A program made the position numbers and the translations under genes. A DNA stretch of 40,732 bases from Acidobacteriota bacterium (GTDB taxonomy: Bacteria; Acidobacteriota; Vicinamibacteria; Vicinamibacterales; UBA2999): positions 1 to 40,732 of the forward strand of contig JALHON010000006.1 of NCBI GenBank assembly GCA_022842985.1, read 5' to 3'. This document shows, piece after piece, positions 22,482 through 31,500 of the stretch. The notes beneath the pieces were generated by a model. The model searched no databases, was not told the origin of the DNA, and saw nothing but the letters and a program-made list of their open reading frames with translations. How positions within the stretch are numbered: the stretch's first letter is position 1; each line of letters opens with the position of its first letter.

Positions 22482-24919
22482 TGGCCAAGCGCAAACCTGA
22501 ACCGTCCCTCTTCGACAGCCCCGACGACTCCGGAAGCACGCCTCCACCGCCCGGCGGTAGCTCCGGCCCGCCTGCGGGCGGTTCCGGCGATGGCGCCGTG
22601 GCCCTGCACGACGCGGCGCAGAGCCGGTATCTGAACTACGCGCTTTCGGTCATCACGTCTCGCGCGCTGCCTGATGTGCGCGACGGTCTCAAGCCGGTGC
22701 AGCGCCGCATCCTCTTCACGATGTGGCAGCAGAACCTCACGGCCGACGCCAAACACCGCAAGTGCGCCAAGGTCGTGGGCGACGTGATGGGCAACTACCA
22801 TCCGCACGGCGACTCGGCGCTCTACGAGACGCTCGTGCGCATGGCGCAGTCGTTCTCGCTGCGGTATCCGCTCATCGACGGCTCGGGCAACTTCGGCTCG
22901 CTCGACGGCGACGGCGCGGCGGCGATGCGCTACACGGAATGCCGCCTGGCCCGGCTCTCGGACGAAGTGCTGGAAGAGATCGACCAGGAGACGGTGCCGT
23001 TCCGGCCGAACTACGACGGCACGCGCACCGAACCGGTCGTGCTGCCCTCGCGCATCCCGAACCTGCTCGTGAACGGCGCCACCGGCATCGCCGTGGGCAT
23101 GGCCACGAACATCCCGCCGCACAACCTCACCGAGGTGTGCCAGGCGCTCATCAAGCTGCTCGACAATCCCGACCTCACCGTGCCGCAGCTGTGCCGCTGG
23201 GTGAAGGGGCCGGATTTCCCGACCGGCGGCCAGATCCTGAACTCGCCCGACGAGCTCAAGGAGATCTACCGCACCGGCAGCGGCAGCATCCGTCTGCGCG
23301 CCACGTGGGAGGCCGGCCCGGTGGGCCGCGCCGAGAAGACGATCTACATCACGTCGGTGCCCTACATGGTCGACAAGTCGGTGCTCGTCGAGCGCATCGG
23401 CGACGTGGTGCTGGCGCGCAAGCTGCCGCAGCTCGTGGACGTGAAGGATCTCTCGACCGACGACGTGCGCATCGCGCTCGAGATCAAGAAGGACGCCGAC
23501 GAGAAGATGGTCATGGCGTACCTCTTCAAGCACACGCCGCTGCAGACCAACTTCGCCGTCAATCTCACGTGCCTCGTGCCCACGGAGAACGCCGACGCGG
23601 GCCGCCCGGAGCGTCTCGATCTCAAGCAGATGCTCTGGCACTTCCTGCACTTCCGGCTCGACGTCGTCACGAGCCGGCTCGAACACGAGCTCGGGCAGCT
23701 CGGCAAGCGCATCCACATTCTCGAAGGCTTCGAGAAGGTCTTCGACGCGCTGGACGAGATCATCGCCATCATCCGGAAGTCCGACGGCAAGGCCGATTCG
23801 GCCGAGAAGATCATGGCCCGCTTCGCGCTCGACGCGATGCAGACCGACGCAATTCTCGAGCTGAAGCTTTATCGCCTGGCCCGCCTCGAGATCCTGGTCA
23901 TCCAGAACGAGCTGAACGACAAGCGCTCGCGCACGCGTGAGATCACCGCCCTGCTGGCCGACGATGCGGCGCGCTGGAAGCTCGTGCGCAACGAACTCGA
24001 GCAGGTGCAGGAGAAGTACGGCGACAAGCGCCGCACCACGCTCGAGCAGGCCGACGAAACCGAATACGCGCCGGATGCCTTCATCGTGGACGAAGACAAC
24101 GTCGTCATCGTCTCGCGCGACGGCTGGGTGAAGCGGCAGAAGGACGTGAAGGATCTGGCGTCCACCCGCCTGCGCGAAGGGGATGCCGTGCTTGCGGCGA
24201 TGGCCGGCAGCACGCGCGCCACGGTGGTGTTCTTCACGAACTTCGGCGCCGCCTACACGGCGCGTGTCATCGACGTGCCGGCGTCCACCGGCTACGGCGA
24301 ACCGGTGCAGCGGCTCTTCAAGTTCAAGGACAACGAACGGGTGATTGCGGCGTTCAGTCTCGACCCGCGCGCCATCGGCGACATCGGGCGGGCGAGTGGC
24401 AGCGACGACGAACAGGCCACCATCGCCGATGCGGACGTGCCGGTGCCGCCGGTGCACGCGCTGGCGGTGTCCACCGACGGCTACAGCCTGCGCTTCTCGC
24501 TGGCCGGCTTTGCCGAGCCCAGCACCCGCGCCGGCCGCCGCTACGCGCGTCCGGGCGACGGCGCCGAGATCGTCGGGGTCAGCGTGGTGACGGGCGACGA
24601 AACCGTCATCGCCGTGACCCGCGAGGCGCGGGCGATGTTGTGCCCGGTGAGCGAGGTGAACTTCCTGGCCGGTCCGGGCAAGGGCGTCATCCTGCTCAAG
24701 GTGAGCGACGAGGATCGCGTGCTCGGCTTCGTGGCGTCGAAGGGCGATCGCGACCTGATGACCGTCGAGACGTCGCGCGGCGCCGAACAGACCGTGAGCA
24801 CCGCGAAGTACGAAGTGACCGGCCGCGGCGGCAAGGGCCGCGAGCTCATGCAGCGCGGCCAGTTCACGCGCGTCATCCCCGCGGCGGCCGTGGTACAAGG
24901 GTGGAGTGAGGAAGCGTAA
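22481..24919 (+). CDS. Type II DNA topoisomerase subunit A (ParC/GyrA-like)
   Basis: An 812-residue subunit A. Residues 1-35 form a Pro/Gly-rich extension. The winged-helix breakage-reunion domain starts at '[20 protein letters not shown]', with '[20 protein letters not shown]' and the catalytic Tyr151 in '[11 protein letters not shown]'. In the quinolone-resistance region, Ser is kept at the position of E. coli Ser83 and Glu replaces Asp87. A long coiled-coil segment precedes the C-terminal propeller (from about 525). No canonical QRRGGKG GyrA box is seen at the propeller start; a related GRGGKG occurs near the end (781-786). I therefore lean towards a ParC-type decatenase, but GyrA cannot be excluded. 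No parE/gyrB is adjacent. It follows the vapBC-like genes with a 1-nt overlap and itself overlaps the next gene by 14 nt. Confidence 0.93.
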   Translation: MAKRKPEPSLFDSPDDSGSTPPPPGGSSGPPAGGSGDGAVALHDAAQSRYLNYALSVITSRALPDVRDGLKPVQRRILFTMWQQNLTADAKHRKCAKVVGDVMGNYHPHGDSALYETLVRMAQSFSLRYPLIDGSGNFGSLDGDGAAAMRYTECRLARLSDEVLEEIDQETVPFRPNYDGTRTEPVVLPSRIPNLLVNGATGIAVGMATNIPPHNLTEVCQALIKLLDNPDLTVPQLCRWVKGPDFPTGGQILNSPDELKEIYRTGSGSIRLRATWEAGPVGRAEKTIYITSVPYMVDKSVLVERIGDVVLARKLPQLVDVKDLSTDDVRIALEIKKDADEKMVMAYLFKHTPLQTNFAVNLTCLVPTENADAGRPERLDLKQMLWHFLHFRLDVVTSRLEHELGQLGKRIHILEGFEKVFDALDEIIAIIRKSDGKADSAEKIMARFALDAMQTDAILELKLYRLARLEILVIQNELNDKRSRTREITALLADDAARWKLVRNELEQVQEKYGDKRRTTLEQADETEYAPDAFIVDEDNVVIVSRDGWVKRQKDVKDLASTRLREGDAVLAAMAGSTRATVVFFTNFGAAYTARVIDVPASTGYGEPVQRLFKFKDNERVIAAFSLDPRAIGDIGRASGSDDEQATIADADVPVPPVHALAVSTDGYSLRFSLAGFAEPSTRAGRRYARPGDGAEIVGVSVVTGDETVIAVTREARAMLCPVSEVNFLAGPGKGVILLKVSDEDRVLGFVASKGDRDLMTVETSRGAEQTVSTAKYEVTGRGGKGRELMQRGQFTRVIPAAAVVQGWSEEA

Positions 24920-27869
24920 CGGGCAGAGACGCGCCGGCGCTGCCGCGGTGCTCGCGGCCGCCGCCTGCGCGTTCGTCGCGGCCCGGCTGGGCGCCGACGT
25001 CTCGCCCACGCCCGACTGGACACTCTCGAACGGGATCACGCGGGCGGAGATCCGCGGTGACACGGTCTACGTCGGCGGCACCTTCACGCAGCTCTTCTCG
25101 CCGTCCGTCACCGAGGACCAGTTCTACGACTTCGTGACCGGGCAGGTGCGTCCGGATTGCGCTCGTTCCACGAGCGCGCAGCGGCCGCTCAGCGGGTTTC
25201 TCGACAACCGGGGCGGCCTGCTCGTGCCGGTGCTCCCGGGGGACACCTTCGCCGACGTCAACGGCGCCTTCACGCTGCCCGCCGGCACGACGCTCGCGCG
25301 TATCGCCGACACCTGCCTGTGGGATCGGCAGTTCGCCGCGCCGGCCATCGACCCGCAGGTGCCGACGGACCTCTCGATTGGTGTGCCGGCCCGCGCCGGC
25401 AACATCGTGGTGACGACCAACGCCGTGCTCGGCCCCGACCTCATCAACCTGCGCGCGCAGGCGGCGGCGTTCGATGCCACGACGGGCGCGCGGCTGGCCT
25501 ATCAGTTCTATCAGGGCCGGTCGGAAGTGGGTGTGCTCGGCGCCACCGCCACCCGGATCATCGTGCGTGTGCGCAGCTCCAACTTCGGCGGCTACACACT
25601 CGGCGCGATCGACCCGTCCACCCTCGTACTCACCGACGGGACGGCCACGCTGGCCGACGAAACGATCGGCGCCCGGTCGTGGGTGCGCGGCGACGTGCTC
25701 TACCGCCTGCGGCCGCCGCCGTCGAACACGCTCGAAGCGTTCGACCTCACGACGCTGCGGCCGAGAGCCGGCTGGACGGCGCCGGTCGTGCCGGCGCTCA
25801 CGGACCTCGAGGTCGTCGGCAATCGCGTGTTCCTGGCCGCCCGCGTCGTCGGCGGCGTGGCGGTGCCGCCGCCGGCCGCTCTCAATGCGGCAACCGGTGC
25901 GCTCGATACCGCGTGGACACCGCCGGCGCTCACGCGCCGCGTACCCGATCCGGGCGGCGTGCCGTACCAGCCCGCGCTCACCTCGCTTGCCACCGACGGC
26001 CAGCGGCTCTATTTCGCGGGCGACTTCGAACGGGTGGGTGGCGCCGACCGCGACGGCGTGGCGGCCGTCACGGTGGCCTCGGGCGCGCTCGACGCGTGGG
26101 ACGCCGCGCCGTTCCTCGTGAGTCCGCTCGAGGCGACGACCACGGCGCTGCTGGCGACGCGGCCCACCGGCGCCAACCGCGTCACGCGGCGGTTTCTCGC
26201 CGCCATCGACCGCGCCACCGGCGTCGCGCGCGCGTGGAATCCCAACGACCCCGGCCGGGTGCTGCTGCACCAGCCCACGCCGGTTGCCGCGCTCACCGTG
26301 GATGCCGCCTGGGTCTACTTCTCGAGTGCCACCACCGGCGAAGTGCTGCGCGCCGCCATCGCGACCGGCGATGTCGATCCGACATGGCGCGTCGTGGTCA
26401 CCCGCGGCGACAACTCGATCGGTGCCGTCACCGCGATGGTCAACACCGGCGGCTTCGTCTACCTCGGCGGCGACTTCGAGCGCGTGTCCGGCACGGCGAT
26501 TCCGCTCACGACGCGCCGCGCCGTGGCGGCGGTGGCCGTGGACGGCTCGCTCGCGCCGTGGGCGCCGCAGCTCGAGGGGCTGAACGGCGTGACGCTGCGC
26601 GCGCTGCTCGCGCAGGGGCCCACCATCTACATCGGCGGCGACTTCACGTCGGTGAACGGCCAGTTCCGTCTGGGCTTTGCCGCGGTCGATGCGGTGTCGG
26701 GTGTGCCGTCACAGCCAGAGATGGTCGTGCTCGGCGAGACCAGCATCTACGGGCTCGCCACCGACGGCGCCCGCACGTTCGTGACCGGCACGTCCTTCGG
26801 CGCGCCGATCGTCGGCAGCGTGAATCCGGCGGACTCCGTCCTCACGACCTTCGGGCCCACACCGAACGCCGTGCCGACGAGCGCGGCGTTCGTGGCCGGC
26901 CGCCTCTATGCCGGCCTCGAGTACGACCCCGATGCCGGCACGGCCACGACGCGCGCCACCCGCTGGGGCCGCGTGACGGCCGACGACCAGGGACTCGTGA
27001 ACCTCCTCGACGACGGCACGCTCGAGTACTACGCAGCGATTCCCGGGAATCCACCCGAGGCGCCCACGCTCGTGGCGACCTCGAACGACAACACGGTCGT
27101 CGCGTCGTGGACGCCGGCGCCCACGGGCGCGGCCGCCACGAGCTATACGCTCTTTGCCGGCTCGGCGCCGGGCCTCGCCAATCTGGCGGCCATCCCCATG
27201 CAGCGCGCCACGTCGTTCACCGCCACCGCGCCCACGGGCCTCTACTACCTGACGGTCGTGGCGCGAAACGGCTACGGCGCGAGCCCGGCGTCGAATGAAG
27301 TGCCGGTGCAGGTCGGCTGCCTCGCCCCGCCGCCCGCGCCGGGCACGCTCACCGTCCTCACGGCCGGATCGACCGTGGCGCTCAGGTGGGGCAGTGCGCT
27401 CTCGGCCTCGTCGTACGCGATCGAAGCGGGGCAGGCGCCAGGGTCGGCGAATCTCGGGGCGATTCCCGTCGGCAACCGCACGACGTTCGCCACGCCGGCG
27501 CCGCTCGGCACCTACTACGTGCGCGTGCGCGCGGTGAACCGCTGCGGCGTGAGCGGGCCCTCGAACGAAGTGGCGATCGTGCTCGATGGCACGACCAGCC
27601 TCCCTGTCACGCCCACCGGCTTCGTGGGTGGCGTGAATGGCCGCACGGTGACGTTCCAGTGGACGCCGGCCACGACCGGCGGACTCGCGACCGGTTACCA
27701 GATCGAAGCGGGCACCACCCCGGGCGGCGTCATCGCCGTGCTGCCCAGCACGGCCACGCAACTCGTCGTGCCGAACGCCCCGAGCGGCACGTTCTACGTG
27801 CGCGTGCGCGCCGTGAATGCCGCGGGCGCGAGCGCGCCAACGGCTGACATCACCGTCACCGTGCCGTAA
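24906..27869 (+). CDS. Exported beta-propeller protein with three fibronectin-III-like modules
   Basis: A 987-residue secreted or surface protein. The GTG start at 24906 lies inside the end of the topoisomerase gene and opens a signal peptide ('[20 protein letters not shown]'). Residues about 35-705 carry repeats of the type '[10 protein letters not shown]', '[12 protein letters not shown]', '[12 protein letters not shown]' and '[12 protein letters not shown]', a pattern I know from delta-60/propeller repeat proteins. Three FnIII-like modules follow at about 713-804, 805-895 and 896-987 ('AGxxPG', '[14 protein letters not shown]'). The modules closely resemble those of the lipoprotein at 13719. 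The function is unknown; binding or adhesion outside the cell is inferred. It ends at a GC-rich hairpin convergent with the peroxiredoxin gene. Confidence 0.8.
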   Translation: MRKRNGQRRAGAAAVLAAAACAFVAARLGADVSPTPDWTLSNGITRAEIRGDTVYVGGTFTQLFSPSVTEDQFYDFVTGQVRPDCARSTSAQRPLSGFLDNRGGLLVPVLPGDTFADVNGAFTLPAGTTLARIADTCLWDRQFAAPAIDPQVPTDLSIGVPARAGNIVVTTNAVLGPDLINLRAQAAAFDATTGARLAYQFYQGRSEVGVLGATATRIIVRVRSSNFGGYTLGAIDPSTLVLTDGTATLADETIGARSWVRGDVLYRLRPPPSNTLEAFDLTTLRPRAGWTAPVVPALTDLEVVGNRVFLAARVVGGVAVPPPAALNAATGALDTAWTPPALTRRVPDPGGVPYQPALTSLATDGQRLYFAGDFERVGGADRDGVAAVTVASGALDAWDAAPFLVSPLEATTTALLATRPTGANRVTRRFLAAIDRATGVARAWNPNDPGRVLLHQPTPVAALTVDAAWVYFSSATTGEVLRAAIATGDVDPTWRVVVTRGDNSIGAVTAMVNTGGFVYLGGDFERVSGTAIPLTTRRAVAAVAVDGSLAPWAPQLEGLNGVTLRALLAQGPTIYIGGDFTSVNGQFRLGFAAVDAVSGVPSQPEMVVLGETSIYGLATDGARTFVTGTSFGAPIVGSVNPADSVLTTFGPTPNAVPTSAAFVAGRLYAGLEYDPDAGTATTRATRWGRVTADDQGLVNLLDDGTLEYYAAIPGNPPEAPTLVATSNDNTVVASWTPAPTGAAATSYTLFAGSAPGLANLAAIPMQRATSFTATAPTGLYYLTVVARNGYGASPASNEVPVQVGCLAPPPAPGTLTVLTAGSTVALRWGSALSASSYAIEAGQAPGSANLGAIPVGNRTTFATPAPLGTYYVRVRAVNRCGVSGPSNEVAIVLDGTTSLPVTPTGFVGGVNGRTVTFQWTPATTGGLATGYQIEAGTTPGGVIAVLPSTATQLVVPNAPSGTFYVRVRAVNAAGASAPTADITVTVP

Positions 27870-27889
27870 GGTTCGCCGTACATGACAAC

Positions 27890-27917
27890 GCGGCCGCCGG
27901 AGTGCCCGGTCGGCCGC
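27890..27917. terminator. GC-rich hairpin between convergent genes
   Basis: GCGGCCG and CGGCCGC form a 7-bp stem extended by an inner CCGG/CCGG pair around AGTGC. It lies in the 67-bp gap between the FnIII protein and the peroxiredoxin, which converge. It is likely a terminator for both, though without an obvious T-run. Confidence 0.45.
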
Positions 27918-27936
27918 GTGTCGAACGTCGTTGCGA

Positions 27937-28482
27937 CTAGCGCTTCGGGATGCTGAGCTCGCCGAGCTTCGCGGCCACGTCGGGCCCCGCCGTCGAGACC
28001 TTCACCGACTTCTCGATGTGGAGGATCTTGCCGTCGATGCCGACGTAGAACGTCCAGCGGTTGGCCACACCGAACGAACCGAGCACGCCGTAGGCGGTCG
28101 CGGTGGCTTTGGTGGGATCGCCGAGGATGGGGTAGTCCGCCTCGACGTGCTGCGCGAACTTCGTGTTCTCTTCCGTGGTGTCTACGCTGGCGGCGAAGTA
28201 CGCCACCTGATACGCCCGAATCGCGTCGCCGCTCTCACGGAGCGACTTGCATTCGATCGTTCAACCACCGGTGAACGCTTTGGGGAACCACGCCAGGACC
28301 ACCGCGCTCTTGCCCTTGTACTCGGCGAGCGTGTGGGTCTTGCCGTCGGATCCGCGAAGCGAGAAGTTGGGGGCCTGATCGCCGACTTTGAGTTCCACGG
28401 TGTTCTGTGCGCGACCCAGGGCCGCGGCCGTCAGACTGAATGCCACGGTGAGCCCGAATTTCAGCCACTTGCCTACGCGCAT
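27937..28482 (-). CDS. Exported peroxiredoxin with in-frame TGA at the catalytic cysteine (predicted selenoprotein)
   Basis: A 181-residue AhpC/TSA-type peroxiredoxin in one frame interrupted by a single TGA (28263-28261, codon 74). The ORF track lists it as two pieces. The N-terminus is a signal peptide ('MRVGKWLKFGLTVAFSLTAA', cleavage near GRAQ) with a GGAGG site 4-5 nt upstream. 'LKVGDQAPNFSLRGSDGKTH' is the family start. The active-site loop reads 'LAWFPKAFTGG-U-TIECKSL', so TGA replaces exactly the peroxidatic Cys, and a Cys sits four residues later. The frame then continues in perfect family order ('YFAASVDTTEENTKFAQ', 'YPILGDPTKATATAYGVLGS') to 'GELSIPKR'. A stem-loop consistent with a bacterial SECIS follows the TGA. 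It should reduce peroxides in the periplasm. A sequencing error or recent nonsense mutation is the alternative. Confidence 0.85.
28216..28256 (-). promoter_or_regulatory. Putative bacterial SECIS stem-loop downstream of the TGA codon
   Basis: Read on the minus strand, it begins 4 nt after the TGA. A 6-bp lower stem (UCGAAU with AUUCGG, one G-U) is followed by an internal loop (GCAA / GACGCG). A 7-bp upper stem (GUCGCUC with GAGCGGC, one G-U) closes an apical loop CGUGA. The loop begins 22 nt after the TGA and contains a GU pair near its 5' side, as SelB-binding loops do. Position and form fit bacterial SECIS elements; the coding sequence is conserved across it. Confidence 0.6.
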
Positions 28483-28498
28483 GTTTCCTCCACGGCCC

Positions 28499-28504
28499 AT
28501 GGTA
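28499..28504 (-). promoter_or_regulatory. Putative -10 box for the peroxiredoxin gene
   Basis: On the minus strand this reads TACCAT, 16 nt upstream of the ATG at 28482. The short leader would contain the GGAGG ribosome site. Confidence 0.35.
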
Positions 28505-28553
28505 GCAGCACACGCCCCGGCTGGCGCCATGCCGTATTGCCGCGCCGAGCCCA

Positions 28554-28559
28554 TATGAT
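28554..28559 (+). promoter_or_regulatory. -10 box for the TamB-Omp85 fusion gene (leaderless type)
   Basis: TATGAT with 6 nt to the GTG at 28566. No Shine-Dalgarno is present, so a leaderless transcript is predicted. Confidence 0.5.
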
Positions 28560-28565
28560 GGGACG

Positions 28566-31500
28566 GTGAGGCTGAAAGTCCCAGGCCGGCTCGCCTGGGC
28601 GGCCGCGGCGCTGGCCGCGCTCGTCGGGGCGGCGATCGTGCTCGTCCACACCCCGCCGGCGGCGCGCTGGGGCCGCGACTGGCTGGTGCGTCAGGTGGCG
28701 GCCCAGTTCCAGCTCGAACTGGCCACCAGCCGCCTCGCCGTGAACCTCTTCACGCGCCGCGTCACGCTCGACGACGTGCGCCGCGCCGCCGCCGGGCACG
28801 CCGGCGAACCCTTCTTCACGGCCCGCCGCCTCGAGGCCCGCCTGCCCTGGGCGGTCTTCCGCGGCACCGTGCGCGTGTCGATGCTCGAGGTGGACGACGC
28901 GCGCGTGTGGCTCGTGCGCGAAGGCGGCGCCATCGTGAACCTGCCGCCGCCGTCCGGCCAGCCGCCGCCGGCCGCGGCGCGCCGCTTCGATCTGCGCGGC
29001 CTGCGTGCCCGCAACCTCGCCGTGGACTACGAAGACCGCACCGGCGATGTCGACGTCTCGGTCTCGGCGCTGACGCTCTCGCTCGACGAACGCGACATCC
29101 GCATCTTCGCCGGCGCGAGCGGGACGATCGCCGCCGAACGGCTCCGCGTGCGGATGGGCGCGCACGAGACGACGAGCGCGCCGCTCAGCGGCCGCCTCGC
29201 CTTCGACGGCTCGAACGTGTCGCTGCAGGCGCTGACGGTGCCGCTGCCCGAAGGGCGCATCGTCGTCGACGGACGTGTCAACCGCGCGCTCGATGACCTC
29301 CGCTTCGCGCTCACGCTCGCCGGCTCGCTCGACTACGAGGCGCTCGCCGCGTGGACGCCGCCGCCGGTGCCGGTGAGCGGTGCCGGCGCGTTCGAGGGCA
29401 CGTTCGAGGGACCGCTCGGCGGCTACGAGCTGCGCGCGAACTTCACGGCGCCGGGGCTGCACATCGGCCGGGCGAGCGGCTTGCCGCTCGCCGGCACGAT
29501 CGCCATCACACCGCCACGCGCGCACGTCGAGACCTTTACGCTCACGGCGCCGCGCACCGCGGCCTCGCCCCGCGACGGCGTCGTCACCGGGCAGTTCACC
29601 TATGAATTCGGCCGCGGCGCGAGCGAACTCGTGGCCCGCTTCCGCGATCTCGATCTGGATGTGGCGCTTGCCGCCAACGACCAGGCGCCGACGACGTTCG
29701 CCGCCTGGCAGCGCGGCGACGTCACGCTGCGCCGCGCCTCGCCACAGGCGCCGATGCACCTCACCGCCTCGGGAACGAGCACCTTCCTGACCCGCGCCGA
29801 TCGCGTGGCCGTCGACGGCACGTGGCAGGCGACGCTGGCCGACGAACGCTGGTTCGTGCGCCACGATCACCGGCTGCTCGATACCGCGAGGGCCTACGGC
29901 ACGATGGCGTGGCCGGCGGCCGACGATCCGGCGCGAAGCGTGCTCTCCGGTCCGCTCACACTCCAGGTCACGGATGTCGGTCCGATGATCCGCGCGGCGC
30001 GCCGCTCGGGCATCAACCTCTCGACATCGCTCGATGGCGTGACCGGCCCGGCGCATGGCGACCTCGTGATGGACGGCAGCATGGCGCGGATGGTGATTCG
30101 CGGCCGTGTAGCCTCGGACGCGCTCGCGCTGTCCACCGGCGCGCCCGCCACGGCACTCGCCGATATCGTCTACGACGGCGACACGCTCGACGCGACGCAC
30201 TTCGAACTCACGACGCCGGGCGCGCGCATTGCCGGCAACGTGGCCATGGGCATGGTATCGGGCGCGCTCGCCGGCGCCTTCACCGCCGATGCCGATGATC
30301 TGCCGAGGCTCGCGGCGCCGTGGGCGTCGCTCACGGGCCTCACCGGCACGGCGCGCATGGCCGGCACGATCGGCGGCACGACGGCGGTGCCCGATGTGCC
30401 GTTCACCGCGCAGTCGACGCCGCTCGATCTCGACGGGCAGCACATCGGCACCGTGGATGTGGCGGCGCGGTTGCGCGGCACCGTCGTCGAGATCACGCGT
30501 GGCGCCGTCCAGCAGACGCCGGGCGTGCTGACGGCGACCGGCACGGTGGACTATCTGACCGGCGCCTACGATCTCGCCATCGACGGCACGTCGCTGCACT
30601 GGAAGAACCCGGTGGAAGGCGCGCCCATCAGTGCCGTGACGATGGACGTTGCCTTCGCGGGCGCCGGCACGTTCGAGGCGCCTGGTGGCAGCGGCACGCT
30701 CACCGCGACGCCCGTGGGCGGCTCGATCGGCGACTTCATCGGCGCCGCCGACGTGCGCTGGCAGTTCGCCGGCGGCGTGCTCAACACCACGGCCTTCCTG
30801 CCCTCGCTGCGCTCGTGGGCACAGGCCACCATCGAGCCGCGGGCGCCGTACGCCGTGCGCGGCGTGGCGGCGGTGAATGCGCTCGACGTGCAGCCCTTCG
30901 CGCTCGCGGCCGGCGCGTTGACGCAGGCCGTCACCGGCACCGTGGGCCTGAGCGCCGCCTTCGATGGCACGCTCGAGGATCCGGCGACGCTGCAGGCGTT
31001 CATCAACCTGCAGCAGGTCGCGCTGCTCGTCGGTGGCCTGCCAGTGACGCTCGATCGTCCGGCGCGCATCACGGCGCGCGTCGACGACTTCAGCGTGGAC
31101 GACCTGGCGCTCACCGTAGGCACGAGCGCACTCACGGCGTCCGGGCGCTTCCACGACACCAGTGACCGGCCGCTGCGCGCCGCATACGCTGGCAGCCTCT
31201 CGGACGTCGTCGCGCTCGGCCGCGCCGTGGGTGTCGCACCCGAGATCACGGCGACCGGCGGCCTCAACGCCACGTGGGAGAGCCGCGGCAGCCTCGCCAA
31301 CGCGCGCTCCACGGTCGAGGTCACCACGGCGTGGATCACGATGCCGGGCTATCCGCCGCTCCAGGCGCTCGATGCCTCGGCCACCTACGACGGCACGCTG
31401 CTGTCGCTCGACCGCCTGTCTGCCACGTGGCAGGGGGGCGCCATCGCGGCCACCGCGCGACTGCCGCGGCCACTGCTCGAAGCGGCGATGAACGGCAGCG

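Noticed and set aside
22481-24919. Confident assignment as gyrA
   Set aside because: The canonical GyrA box is not at the start of the C-terminal propeller and no gyrB is adjacent, so the symbol was left empty.
22388-25063. An 891-aa minus-strand ORF opposite the topoisomerase gene
   Set aside because: The plus strand encodes an unmistakable type II topoisomerase A subunit; the antisense frame is a high-GC shadow.
27937-28206. Short ORF as an independent truncated peroxiredoxin or pseudogene fragment
   Set aside because: It is in the same frame as 28261-28554 with family-conserved sequence in between; a single TGA at the catalytic site is better explained by selenocysteine.
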